The notes below the pieces were generated by a model that was given only the letters and a program-made list of their open reading frames with translations, ran no database searches and was not told where the DNA came from. Shown here piece after piece: positions 8,342 to 16,908 of a stretch of DNA of 45,084 nt; the stretch's first letter is position 1, and each line of letters opens with the position of its first letter. Source of the stretch: CAZLXG01 sp964563585 (GTDB lineage Bacteria > Bacteroidota > Bacteroidia > Flavobacteriales > Flavobacteriaceae); assembly GCA_964563585.1 (NCBI GenBank), contig CAZLXG010000008.1:1-45084 (forward strand), read 5' to 3'. A program made the translations under genes and the position numbers.

Positions 8342-9281
8342 ATACCATATCCTTGTAAGGAATAACAGTGTTAAAGCCTTTGGTTTTAAAATAAGCAGTT
8401 GGGTTTTCTTTTGATGTTGCTAATACAAAATCGCCACCCCAAGCCCCAAGGCTTTTAATGTTTCCTTTAAAATCGTTAAAGAATAAATCTTTAACAAGTT
8501 TCTGTTTTATTATTTTTGAAATAATTTGCTCGTGAGTTGTTATTAATTTTTCAAATGTTTCTAAAGAATTACAAGTAATTATTTTAGAAGTAATATCACT
8601 AATTTCAGAAATAGCAGAACTTGAGGCTTCTTTGTTTGCATTATAATGCTTAATGCCTTTTCTACTGTTTTGTTTTTTATTTAAAAAAACGAAATATAAA
8701 TGTTCTGTAAATGAAGGATTAAATTCTATTTCTTGAATGTTTCTTTTTTTGTCATTTCGAGTATCATGAGAAATCTCATCCAAATTATTAAATAGTTGAT
8801 ACGTAATTGGACTGTTATGTTGTGTGCAAGCAATATCGTAACCGCTGCCATCAAATGTGTTTCTTAAAAGCGAATAAGCATCAACTTCTGCCCATTGAGC
8901 AATATTGTTAATTAATGTTGATGATGTACCTAGTCCCCAATTTTTTGAAAAATCTAATTCGGTTGTAATTTTGAAACCTTTATTCGAAGCTAAAAAACTT
9001 GGATTTAGTTTTTTAGCTTCATTTAATATTTGAGTAAGTCTATTTGAAATGTCGTCATTACGAGAAGTATGTGGCGAAGTAATCTCTTCAATTAAAAATT
9101 CATTTTCAAACCAAACATTTTTTTCTTCATCTAAACTTGTCCAAATAATTTTCGGTTCTTCAATAGGTTCTACTTTTAACGATTGTCCGTATTTTGTAGG
9201 CATAGCAAGAGATAATGCGCCATCAAGCACTACATATTCTCCAGTGAGTAAAAGTTTTCCGTTGCTGTAGTACTTCTGCAT
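8337..9281 (-). CDS. GYDIA-family GHMP kinase (mevalonate-pathway kinase)
   Basis: A 314-residue kinase of the GHMP superfamily. Visible are the N-terminal substrate segment GKLLLTGEYVVLDGA (residues 8-22), the ATP-binding motif WGLGTSS (115-121) and the family signature SGYDIA (146-151). The gene lies 3 nt downstream of HMG-CoA reductase on the same strand, so it probably acts as a mevalonate or phosphomevalonate kinase supplying isoprenoid precursors; which of the two is not decidable here. Two stretches, residues 66-77 and 169-178, are encoded by copies of a short palindromic repeat, annotated separately, and would be expected as surface insertions relative to homologues. The frame is intact and all core motifs remain, so the enzyme is probably active. 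Confidence 0.85.
   Translation of the reverse strand: MQKYYSNGKLLLTGEYVVLDGALSLAMPTKYGQSLKVEPIEEPKIIWTSLDEEKNVWFENEFLIEEITSPHTSRNDDISNRLTQILNEAKKLNPSFLASNKGFKITTELDFSKNWGLGTSSTLINNIAQWAEVDAYSLLRNTFDGSGYDIACTQHNSPITYQLFNNLDEISHDTRNDKKRNIQEIEFNPSFTEHLYFVFLNKKQNSRKGIKHYNANKEASSSAISEISDITSKIITCNSLETFEKLITTHEQIISKIIKQKLVKDLFFNDFKGNIKSLGAWGGDFVLATSKENPTAYFKTKGFNTVIPYKDMVL
8751..8778. repeat. Repeat copy A, in frame inside the GHMP kinase
   Basis: The plus-strand sequence begins GTCATTTCGAG and ends GAGAAATCTCA, with inverted arms ATTTC and GAAAT around an 11-nt centre. It resembles a short repeat common between genes in Bacteroidota (GTCATTTCGA...GAAATCTC); that resemblance is from memory. On the coding strand it encodes EISHDTRND (kinase residues 169-177), in the same frame as copy B. 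Confidence 0.7.
9053..9086. repeat. Repeat copy B, in frame inside the GHMP kinase
   Basis: The plus-strand sequence begins CGTCATTACGAG and ends GAAGTAATCTC, with inverted arms ATTAC and GTAAT. Compared with copy A, the fourth base of one arm and its partner have both changed (T-A to A-T), keeping the stem. It encodes EITSPHTSRND (kinase residues 66-76), in the same frame and orientation as copy A. It looks like the CGTCATTGCGAG...GCAATCTC repeats known between genes in many bacteria. Confidence 0.7.
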
Positions 9282-9284
9282 TCG

Positions 9285-10613
9285 TTAATTGTTATTCGTC
9301 AATCGTAAATTTTCTATAGCTTCAACAACCGCACTATGAGTTACAGTATGCGTTTTAAAATGTTCAGTCAATAAAACCTTTTCATTATCATTGGCTTTAA
9401 ACTGATTAAGAATATTCATTAAATGCATTTTCATGTGTCCTTGTTGAATACCAGTTGTAGTTAACGAACGTAATGCTCCAAAATTTTGAGCTAAACCAGC
9501 AACTGCAACTATTTGCATCAGTTCTTTAGCAGATGGATTATGTAATAATTCTAAAGCAAATTTAACTAAAGGATGTAAACCTGTAAGTCCGCCTACGGTT
9601 CCAAGTGCCAATGGGATTTCCATCCAAAAGGTAAATACGCCATTTTCAACCTTAGCATGCGTTAAACTGCTGTAATTTCCGTTTCTTGAAGCATAAGCAT
9701 GTACGCCAGCTTCAACCGCTCTAAAATCATTTCCTGTTGCTAAAACCACGGCATCAATACCATTCATAATACCTTTATTGTGTGTTACGGCTCTGTATGG
9801 TTCAACTTCAGCAATATTAACAGCTTGAATAAATTTATTGGCAAATTCTTCAGATGAAATAGAATCATCTTCATTTAAATCTTCAACCTTACAACTTACT
9901 TCTGCTCTCACTAAACAGTCTGGAACATAGTTTGATAAAATGCTCATTACTATTTGAATCTGTTTTTCTTCATTTGAAAACTCTTCAAATAATAAAGCTT
10001 CACTTTTAAAGGTTTTAGAAAACTGCTCTAAACACGAATTTATAAAATTTGCGCCCATTGCATCTAGCGTTTCAAAAGATGCATGCAATTGGTAATAGCC
10101 TTTTATATTTTTAGTTTTATTTCGTAATTCAATATCAATAATGCCACCGCCACGAGCTTCCATATTCTTAGTTATAGATTTTGTATCACTACTAAGTTTT
10201 GGTTTCACTTGACTGAAAAAGTGTTGTAAATGCTTAAAATCACCATGATACATAAAATGAACTTGCCCAATTTTTGTGGTAGAAATCACTTTAGTTTTAA
10301 AGCCGCCTCTATCTAACCAAAATTTTGCAGCTTTACTTGCCGCAGCCACAACCGAGCTTTCTTCAATAGCCATGGGTATGGTATAAAGTTTGTTGTTAAT
10401 TAAAAAATTTGGCGCAACACCAAGTGGTAAAAAATAGTTAGTAATGGTGTTTTCAATAAACTCATCATGCAATTGTTGTAGTTTTTCATCGCTACTCCAA
10501 TATTGTTTTAAAACACGTTTTGCGTTTTCAGTATTTGAAAAGTAAGTATTAACAATCCAGTCTATTTTTTTAGACTTAGAAAGTTTTGAAAACCCCGAAA
10601 TAGTTTTACTCAT
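9285..10613 (-). CDS. mvaA: Hydroxymethylglutaryl-CoA reductase, class II
   Basis: Interconverts HMG-CoA and mevalonate, the committed step of the mevalonate route to isoprenoids. The 442-residue length and lack of a membrane domain fit class II (bacterial) enzymes. Catalytic features can be seen: Glu in EESSVVAAASKAA (about residue 84), the cofactor-binding DAMGANFINS (about 184), Lys in NKGIMNG (about 275), Asp in the following DAVVLATGNDFRA segment, and the C-terminal His in GHMKMH (about 406). It is the first gene of a two-gene minus-strand unit with the GHMP kinase. In flavobacteria this class works biosynthetically even when annotated as degradative. A promoter-like element and inverted repeat precede it. 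Confidence 0.93.
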   Translation of the reverse strand: MSKTISGFSKLSKSKKIDWIVNTYFSNTENAKRVLKQYWSSDEKLQQLHDEFIENTITNYFLPLGVAPNFLINNKLYTIPMAIEESSVVAAASKAAKFWLDRGGFKTKVISTTKIGQVHFMYHGDFKHLQHFFSQVKPKLSSDTKSITKNMEARGGGIIDIELRNKTKNIKGYYQLHASFETLDAMGANFINSCLEQFSKTFKSEALLFEEFSNEEKQIQIVMSILSNYVPDCLVRAEVSCKVEDLNEDDSISSEEFANKFIQAVNIAEVEPYRAVTHNKGIMNGIDAVVLATGNDFRAVEAGVHAYASRNGNYSSLTHAKVENGVFTFWMEIPLALGTVGGLTGLHPLVKFALELLHNPSAKELMQIVAVAGLAQNFGALRSLTTTGIQQGHMKMHLMNILNQFKANDNEKVLLTEHFKTHTVTHSAVVEAIENLRLTNNN

Positions 10614-10632
10614 TGTAAGCTGTTTTACATCG

Positions 10633-10662
10633 CAAATATACTACAACTAGGTTTTAGTTGTA
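10633..10662 (-). promoter_or_regulatory. Promoter and operator-like inverted repeat of HMG-CoA reductase
   Basis: On the minus strand TATATTTG (10640-10633) is a perfect -7 element, about 19 nt before the ATG. Just upstream lies the inverted repeat TACAACTA-N5-TAGTTGTA (10642-10662). It fills the space where a spacer and -33 TTG element would normally lie, and no TTG is found at the standard distance. The repeat could be a repressor or activator site; no regulator is identified. Confidence 0.5.
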
Positions 10663-10862
10663 TTATGCTTTTAAATGTTAAATTCAAGCGAATTTAAGTG
10701 TTAATATTTAGGGTTTTTTGAAGAATTTTTAGTAAACTTGGAAAGTTTTATTAAAAATGCAATAAATAATTGAATTTGCCTTAATTAAAACAATTTTAGA
10801 ATTTTTTAATAGTCTGAATTACATAATTATAACAACAAACTCACACAGAATAAAATAAACAC

Positions 10863-13094
10863 ATGAAATATCTCAAACTCCCTATTATAGTTTGTTTTTT
10901 AACAACAACATTATTTTTTGCACAAACCAAAGAAATTTCACTTGAAGAAATCTGGAATGGTACGTTTAGAACCGAACGTATGGATGTATTACATTCCATG
11001 AAAAATGGACAAGAATATTCAATATTAAATTTTGATAGAGAAACCCGTTCAACAGCTATTGATATATACGATTACAAAACGTTAAGTAAAATTGAAACAT
11101 TAGTAAATTCTACAGATATTGAGGAATTAAAGTATTTTTCGGATTATACATTTAGTAAAGATGAAAGCAAAATTATTTTGGCTACAAATGAAGAATCAAT
11201 TTTTCGTCGTTCGTCACTAGGTAACTATTATGTGTACAATACTAAAGACAAATCGGTAAGTTTAATTGCTGATGAAAAAATTCAAGAGCCAACCTTTTCT
11301 CCAGATGGCAATAAAGTTGCTTATGGATTAAATAATAATTTATATGTAAAAGATTTGCAATCGGGTACAACCACACAAATTACGTTTGATGGTGAAAAGA
11401 ATGCAACAATAAATGGTATTACTGATTGGGTTTACGAAGAAGAATTCGCATTTGTACGTGCATTCGATTGGAATAAAGCAAGTAATAAAATTGCTTTTTT
11501 ACGTTTTGATGAAACTAAAGTTCCAGAATTCTCAATGGATGTTTATGGTACAGCATTATATCAAACACAGCAAGTATTTAAATACCCAAAAGCAGGTGAG
11601 GCTAACTCGGTTGTGTCACTTCATATTTATAATGTAGAAACTAATAAAGCTTACGAAGTTAAAGTAGATAAAGCATATAGCGATTTTTATATTCCACGAA
11701 TTGAATGGACAAATAATGCAGATATTTTAAGTGCGCAATACATGAATAGACATCAAAATGAGTTGGATTTATGGATGATTAATGCAAAAACAAATACTTC
11801 AAAATTAACACTTGCTGAAAGAGATGATGCTTATATTGATGTAACAGATAATCTTACATTTTTAAAAGACAATAGTTTTATTTGGACGAGTGAAAAAGAT
11901 GGCTATAATCATATTTATCATTATTCAAATGAAGGAAACTTAATAAATCAAATTACAAAAGGAAATTGGGAGATAACTAATTATTATGGCTATGATAAGA
12001 AAACGAATAAGATTTTTTATCAATCTGTAGAAAATGGTTCTATAAATCGTGATGTGTATTCGGTTAAACTTAATGGGCGTAATAAAACAAGATTAACAAA
12101 AAGTGAAGGAACAAACGGCGCATCTTTTAGTGCTGATTTTTCATACTTTATTAATACATTTTCTAGCGCAACTACACCGCCAGAATATACGTTGAATAGT
12201 GCTGCATCAGGAAATCTTATAAAAAGTATTAAGGATAACGATGTGTTATCAAAAAACTTAACAGACTATAAAACATCAAAAAAAGAGTTTAGTACGATTC
12301 ATATAAATGGATATGATTTAAACATGTGGATGATAAAACCGGCTAATTTTGATGCCTCAAAAGAACATCCATTATTTATGTATCAATATTCTGGTCCAGG
12401 GTCACAGCAAGTTGCGAACCGTTGGAATGGAGCAAACGATTATTGGTATCAATATTTAGCACAACAGGGATATATTGTAGCTTGTGTTGACGGACGCGGG
12501 ACTGGTTTTAAAGGTGCTGAGTTTAAAAAAATGACTCAAAATCAACTTGGTAAATATGAGGTCGAAGACCAAATAGAAGCAGCAAAACAATTAGGAGAAT
12601 TACCATATATTGATGCTAGTAGAATAGGAATTTGGGGTTGGAGTTATGGTGGTTTTATGAGTAGTAATGCATTATTTAAAGGAAACGATGTGTTTAAAAT
12701 GGCAATTGCTGTTGCACCAGTAAGTAGCTGGAGATTCTACGATACTATTTATACTGAGCGCTATATGGCAACACCACAAGAAAATGCTAGTGGTTATGAT
12801 GATAATTCACCAATTAATCATGTTGATAAACTTAAAGGTGATTTTCTGTTAATTCATGGTTCTGGAGATGATAATGTACATTTACAAAACACAATGCGTT
12901 TAGTGGAAGCTTTAATTCAAGCAGATAAACAATTTGATTGGGGTGTATATCCAGATAAAAATCATGGTATTTATGGAGGTAATACAAGATTACATCTTTA
13001 TAAGAAAATGACTAATTTTATAAATGCGAAACTTGGAGATAAAATTGAAAAGTCTAAAGAAAAAGAAGTTAAAGAAGTGAAAATTAAAGGGTAA
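10863..13094 (+). CDS. Dipeptidyl peptidase IV, secreted S9 family
   Basis: Removes X-Pro or X-Ala dipeptides from peptide N-termini. The 743-residue protein has a signal peptide (about residues 1-20). An eight-bladed beta-propeller region follows (about 40-470), and a C-terminal alpha/beta-hydrolase domain carries the catalytic serine in GWSYGG (Ser594), Asp669 in HGSGDDNVH and His701 in KNHGIYGG. The Glu pair in WVYEEEF (about 193-194) is the feature that anchors the substrate N-terminus in DPP IV and separates it from prolyl oligopeptidases. Two POT peptide transporters follow directly, so released dipeptides could be imported at once. The transcript probably starts in the 249-nt gap shared with mvaA. 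Confidence 0.92.
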   Translation: MKYLKLPIIVCFLTTTLFFAQTKEISLEEIWNGTFRTERMDVLHSMKNGQEYSILNFDRETRSTAIDIYDYKTLSKIETLVNSTDIEELKYFSDYTFSKDESKIILATNEESIFRRSSLGNYYVYNTKDKSVSLIADEKIQEPTFSPDGNKVAYGLNNNLYVKDLQSGTTTQITFDGEKNATINGITDWVYEEEFAFVRAFDWNKASNKIAFLRFDETKVPEFSMDVYGTALYQTQQVFKYPKAGEANSVVSLHIYNVETNKAYEVKVDKAYSDFYIPRIEWTNNADILSAQYMNRHQNELDLWMINAKTNTSKLTLAERDDAYIDVTDNLTFLKDNSFIWTSEKDGYNHIYHYSNEGNLINQITKGNWEITNYYGYDKKTNKIFYQSVENGSINRDVYSVKLNGRNKTRLTKSEGTNGASFSADFSYFINTFSSATTPPEYTLNSAASGNLIKSIKDNDVLSKNLTDYKTSKKEFSTIHINGYDLNMWMIKPANFDASKEHPLFMYQYSGPGSQQVANRWNGANDYWYQYLAQQGYIVACVDGRGTGFKGAEFKKMTQNQLGKYEVEDQIEAAKQLGELPYIDASRIGIWGWSYGGFMSSNALFKGNDVFKMAIAVAPVSSWRFYDTIYTERYMATPQENASGYDDNSPINHVDKLKGDFLLIHGSGDDNVHLQNTMRLVEALIQADKQFDWGVYPDKNHGIYGGNTRLHLYKKMTNFINAKLGDKIEKSKEKEVKEVKIKG

Positions 13095-13116
13095 AAATAC
13101 TAACTAATAATTATAT

Positions 13117-14652
13117 ATGGCAGATACAATAGAAAACCAAGAACAAAACGAATTATTCGGACACCCAAAAGGGCTATTTTACTTATTTTTTGCAGAACTG
13201 TGGGAACGTTTTAGTTTCTATGGAATGAGAGCATTATTAATGCTTTACATGGTACAAGAAATATTTCAAGCTTTGGAAAAAAGAGATATTGCAGCGGCTG
13301 CAGTATATGCCTCATATGGTTCTTTAGTATATGCCTCAACAGTAATTGGAGGTCGAATATCAGATAAAATACTTGGTATGCGTAGCTCTATTTTTTTAGG
13401 CGGAATTTTAATGGCAATTGGTCATTTTGTTTTAGCAATTGAAAATGATATTGCTTTCTTTTTAGCATTATCTTTTATTATTGTTGGTAATGGTTTTTTT
13501 AAACCTAATATTTCAACATTTGTAGGTTCTTTATATAAAGATGGGGATCGAAGAAAAGATTCTGGTTTTACCATTTTTTATATGGGAATTAATATTGGCG
13601 GTTTTGCTGCGCCTCTTTTATGTGGTTGGTTAGCTGCTGAATATGGTTGGCATTACGGTTTTGGATTGGCTGGAATAGGAATGCTTGTTGGGTTGATTTT
13701 CTTTTGGAATGGAATACAAAAAAATGTTTTTGGAGATAGAGGTTTACCCCCAAGTAAAGAAGTTTATAGAAAGAAAATATTAGGAATCCCTCAAAATACT
13801 TTTATCCCTATTATTGCTTTTTTATGTACTCCATTAATCGCATATATTCTAGCGTCTTATAAAGCAATTGCTGGAGGAAGCACTTTTTTAGGTGATCAAA
13901 ATTATGTAAACTTAATTTTTAAACTTATTGGAGTTGGTATAGTTATTTATATGGGAATAATTATTTCTAAGTCAACTTCAGATGAACGTAAAAAATTAAT
14001 TATGGCTTTATTAATTACGTTTTTCATGACACTTTTTTGGGGTTTTCATGAATTATCTGGAAGTGTAATTACTTTATTTGCAGATAGAAATGTTGATTTA
14101 GAGGGTATTATGAATGCTAGTCAAACGAATTCTTTAAATTCGTTAGTAATTATTGCTTTATCAATTCCTATTTCTTTATTATGGGCTTATCTTTCTAAAA
14201 GAAATTTAAATCCTAGAACACCATACAAATTTGGGTTAGGTTTAGTTTTAGCAGGTGCAAGTTTTTATATCTTATCTATGAGTGGAGCAAGTGCTGATGA
14301 AAACGGAATGGTACCTTTTGCTTATTTATTTATTATGTATTTTATTTTATCAATTGGAGAACTATTTATGTCTCCTGTTGGGTTATCAAAAATCACAGAT
14401 TTATCGCCAAAAAGAATTGTAGCTTTTATGATGGGAGTTTGGTTTTTATCATCTGCTTTTGCATTCCAAATTGTAGGTTTTATATCTAAACAATTAGCTA
14501 TTGAAAGTACAGATGTAAATGTTGGAGGTTTAGATACTTTAAGTACATATACAGATGGATTTAATTTAATTGCTATGTATTCTCTTGGAGCAGGAGCAAT
14601 TGTTTTATTATTCTCTCCATTAATGAAAAAACTAATGGGTAACGTACATTAA
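13117..14652 (+). CDS. Peptide MFS transporter, POT/PTR2 family (first copy)
   Basis: A proton-coupled di/tripeptide importer with about 12-14 membrane helices in 511 residues. The POT signature ExxER is seen as ELWERF (residues 27-32) followed by FYGMRALL. A second family motif, FTIFYMGINIGGFAAPL, lies near residue 150, and GELFMSPVGLS near residue 415. It starts 22 nt after the dipeptidyl peptidase IV gene and is probably co-transcribed with it. A 13-bp direct repeat (AGTATATGCCTCA, near 13301 and 13325) gives a local VYAS duplication in one helix. The second copy downstream is clearly homologous but divergent, so the pair is an old duplication, perhaps with different substrate range. Confidence 0.92.
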   Translation: MADTIENQEQNELFGHPKGLFYLFFAELWERFSFYGMRALLMLYMVQEIFQALEKRDIAAAAVYASYGSLVYASTVIGGRISDKILGMRSSIFLGGILMAIGHFVLAIENDIAFFLALSFIIVGNGFFKPNISTFVGSLYKDGDRRKDSGFTIFYMGINIGGFAAPLLCGWLAAEYGWHYGFGLAGIGMLVGLIFFWNGIQKNVFGDRGLPPSKEVYRKKILGIPQNTFIPIIAFLCTPLIAYILASYKAIAGGSTFLGDQNYVNLIFKLIGVGIVIYMGIIISKSTSDERKKLIMALLITFFMTLFWGFHELSGSVITLFADRNVDLEGIMNASQTNSLNSLVIIALSIPISLLWAYLSKRNLNPRTPYKFGLGLVLAGASFYILSMSGASADENGMVPFAYLFIMYFILSIGELFMSPVGLSKITDLSPKRIVAFMMGVWFLSSAFAFQIVGFISKQLAIESTDVNVGGLDTLSTYTDGFNLIAMYSLGAGAIVLLFSPLMKKLMGNVH

Positions 14653-14664
14653 AAACACAATAAC

Positions 14665-14698
14665 AAAACCTCATAAACTATAATTTATGAGGTTTTTT
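14665..14698 (+). terminator. Intrinsic terminator between the two POT genes
   Basis: A 13-bp perfect stem (AAAACCTCATAAA with TTTATGAGGTTTT) with a 6-nt loop is followed by further Ts. It would end or reduce the dipeptidyl peptidase-POT transcript before the second transporter gene, which starts only 20 nt later. Confidence 0.85.
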
Positions 14699-14718
14699 GT
14701 TTTTTTAAATTAACTATT

Positions 14719-16251
14719 ATGAAAGTTACAACAGTTAACGAAGAATTTAGTTTATTAAATCACAAGCCAGCCTTATATGTTTTGTTCTTTACAGAAATGT
14801 GGGAGCGTTTTTCCTATTACGGAATGCGAGCTATTTTTGTATTATTCTTAGTAAAAAGTTGGGACTGGAGTAATGAAAGAGCCGTAGGCTTATTAGCAAT
14901 CTATACAAGTACAGTATATTTAACTCCAATAATTGGTGGTTTTCTAGCAGATAAGTTTTTAGGTTATCAAAAAGCCGTTGCTCTTGGAGCTTTAGCAATG
15001 ACTCTTGGACATGCATCTATGGCAATGGAAACAGAAACGACTTTGTATCTAGGTATAGGGCTTTTAATTATTGGGAACGGTTTGTTTAAACCAAACGTTA
15101 CTTCAATAGTTAGTGGATTGTATGATAAATATCCAGATAGAAAAGATGGAGCTTTTACCATTTTTTATATGGGAGTTAACGCTGGTGGTTTTTTAGGCGT
15201 TTTATTGTGTGGTTTTTTAGCTAGTAATTTAAGCTATTCATGGGGATTTGGTTTGGCAGGAATTTTTATGTTTTTAGGAACTTTACAGTTTTGGTTTGGG
15301 AAAATGATTTTTGAAAACGTTGGTGTTTCTCCAAGTAAAAAAAATGATTTATCTGATGCCATAGAAAAAGTTGAAACTAACGCAGAAAAAGTGTCGTCGA
15401 ATGTACAAAGAGATAGATATCTTGTTGTGGGGCTTTTAGCTTTTTTTACAATCTTTTTTTGGGCAGCATTTGAACAAGCAAGTGGTTCTATGACCATTTT
15501 TGCAAGTGATTATACTCAGCGTACATTAGAAGGAAATGCAGCGTTAATTTTTAAAATTGTTGATGTTTTAGTTTCTACAATTCCTTTGATAATAATATCG
15601 TGGGTTTTATTAAAATTATTTGGACAAACCTTTAAAAAAATATCTTTGTCTAATATTATTTTAGGGTTTAGTTTTTTAAGTATTTGGGCTATTGTAATTT
15701 GGAAATTGAGTATTATTATTCCAAAAGAGAATGCAGAAATAGAAGCTTCTTGGTTTTTAATTTTAAACTCATTGTTTATCATTTTTTTAGCACCATTATT
15801 TTCTAAATGGTGGGAAAGTAAATTTAATCCTTCTGCTGCTGTGAAATTTGGAATAGGAATGTTGCTTTTAGGAATTGGTTTTGGAGCTTTAGCTTATGGT
15901 TCTAGTGGAATACCACAAGGAGCAAAAACGGCATCTGTAAGTTTAATTTGGTTAGTTATTGCGTATTTATTTCATACCATGGGAGAGCTTTGTATTTCTC
16001 CAGTAGGACTTTCTTATGTTTCTAAATTAGTACCACCAAAAAAAATAGGAATGATGTTTGGTGTTTGGTATTTAGTTAATTTTATTGGAAATCTTTCTGC
16101 AGGAACTATAGGTAAATATATTGACACTATTGTAGAACAACATTCTATGTCTTACTTCTTTTTAATTTTCACTATTATTCCAGCAGTTGTTGGATTTATT
16201 TTTTTAGTATTAAATCCAATAATAAAAAAACTAATGCATGGTATACGTTAA
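14719..16251 (+). CDS. Peptide MFS transporter, POT/PTR2 family (second copy)
   Basis: A 510-residue proton-coupled oligopeptide transporter paralogous to the gene before it. The ExxER motif is EMWERF (residues 26-31) followed by YYGMRAIF; FTIFYMGVNAGGF lies near residue 147 and GELCISPVGLS near residue 425. Compared with the first copy it has a longer charged loop around residues 208-235 (SKKNDLSDAIEKVETNAEK) and differs through much of the C-terminal half. A terminator lies on each side, so it may be read partly by read-through. No promoter with a good consensus could be fitted into the 66-nt gap. A preference for particular peptides cannot be read from sequence. Confidence 0.92.
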   Translation: MKVTTVNEEFSLLNHKPALYVLFFTEMWERFSYYGMRAIFVLFLVKSWDWSNERAVGLLAIYTSTVYLTPIIGGFLADKFLGYQKAVALGALAMTLGHASMAMETETTLYLGIGLLIIGNGLFKPNVTSIVSGLYDKYPDRKDGAFTIFYMGVNAGGFLGVLLCGFLASNLSYSWGFGLAGIFMFLGTLQFWFGKMIFENVGVSPSKKNDLSDAIEKVETNAEKVSSNVQRDRYLVVGLLAFFTIFFWAAFEQASGSMTIFASDYTQRTLEGNAALIFKIVDVLVSTIPLIIISWVLLKLFGQTFKKISLSNIILGFSFLSIWAIVIWKLSIIIPKENAEIEASWFLILNSLFIIFLAPLFSKWWESKFNPSAAVKFGIGMLLLGIGFGALAYGSSGIPQGAKTASVSLIWLVIAYLFHTMGELCISPVGLSYVSKLVPPKKIGMMFGVWYLVNFIGNLSAGTIGKYIDTIVEQHSMSYFFLIFTIIPAVVGFIFLVLNPIIKKLMHGIR

Positions 16252-16265
16252 TCGAAAAAATAATT

Positions 16266-16293
16266 AAAAAGCTTCAAATTTAGAGCTTTTTTT
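16266..16293 (+). terminator. Intrinsic terminator after the second POT gene
   Basis: AAAAAGCT pairs with AGCTTTTT around a short loop, extended by one possible G-U pair, and is followed by a run of seven Ts. It ends the transporter transcript before the thioredoxin-like gene. Confidence 0.7.
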
Positions 16294-16328
16294 GTAAGTT
16301 CGGCATACCATTTGCTACAAATCTAATT

Positions 16329-16877
16329 ATGAAAAAGATACTATTTATATTGTTTTTAGCTGTTTTCACTACAGTTAACACTTATGCTCAAGAGATAAAT
16401 TGGGTAACTTTTCAAGAGGCTTTAGAGCTTCAAAAGAAAACTCCAAAAAAAATTATGATGGATGTTTATACCAATTGGTGTGGTCCATGTAAAATGCTAG
16501 ATAGAAATACATTTCAAAATAAAGATGTAGCTAACTATGTAAATGAACATTACTATGCCGTAAAATTTAATGGTGAAGGTAACGACGTTGTAAGTTATAA
16601 AGAAAAGTCGTTTACAAATCCTAGATATAATCCAGCAAATGCGAATAGACGTAATTCTGCGCATCAATTAGCAGGATATTTACAAATTAGTGCATATCCA
16701 ACCATTGTGTTTTTTGATAATAAAGGCGAAGTTATTGCGCCAATAAGAGGTTATCAAACACCACCGCAACTTGAGTTGTATTTAAAAATGTTTAAAGATG
16801 ATATGCATATAGAAATGAATACTCAGGACAAATTTAATGCTTATTACAAAGCTTTTAAGGCTGAGTTTAAGAGTTAG
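16329..16877 (+). CDS. Periplasmic thioredoxin-fold protein with CGPC motif
   Basis: A 182-residue protein with a Sec signal peptide (about residues 1-20, cleavage after TYA) and one thioredoxin domain. The redox motif is NWCGPC (Cys51 and Cys54), and the cis-proline is in SAYPTIVFFD (about residue 117). The CGPC form is that of thioredoxins rather than oxidants of the DsbA kind, so a periplasmic disulfide reductase or thiol-maintenance role is likely. It differs from TlpA/ResA-type proteins in having a Tyr/Asn-rich insert (about 75-95) between the active site and the cis-proline. It stands alone between a terminator and a converging gene. The partner that supplies electrons is not in the window. 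Confidence 0.85.
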   Translation: MKKILFILFLAVFTTVNTYAQEINWVTFQEALELQKKTPKKIMMDVYTNWCGPCKMLDRNTFQNKDVANYVNEHYYAVKFNGEGNDVVSYKEKSFTNPRYNPANANRRNSAHQLAGYLQISAYPTIVFFDNKGEVIAPIRGYQTPPQLELYLKMFKDDMHIEMNTQDKFNAYYKAFKAEFKS

Positions 16878-16886
16878 TAGTTGGTC

Positions 16887-16908
16887 AGGTTGAGCGCAGT
16901 CGAAACCT
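16887..16908. repeat. REP-like palindromic repeat at the comEC stop codon
   Basis: AGGTTGAGCGCAGTCGAAACCT has inverted ends AGGTT and AACCT. Its reverse complement contains TTTCGACTGCGCTCAACC, a sequence I know as a common intergenic repeat in Bacteroidota genomes; there is only this copy in the window. It fills the 29-nt space between two converging genes, and its first bases on the minus strand form the last two bases of the comEC stop codon (TAG). Confidence 0.65.

Noticed and set aside
13301..13337. 13-bp direct repeat AGTATATGCCTCA in the first POT gene as a mobile-element mark
   Set aside because: It lies in a conserved membrane helix, codes for a plausible VYAS pair 8 residues apart, and has no flanking element.
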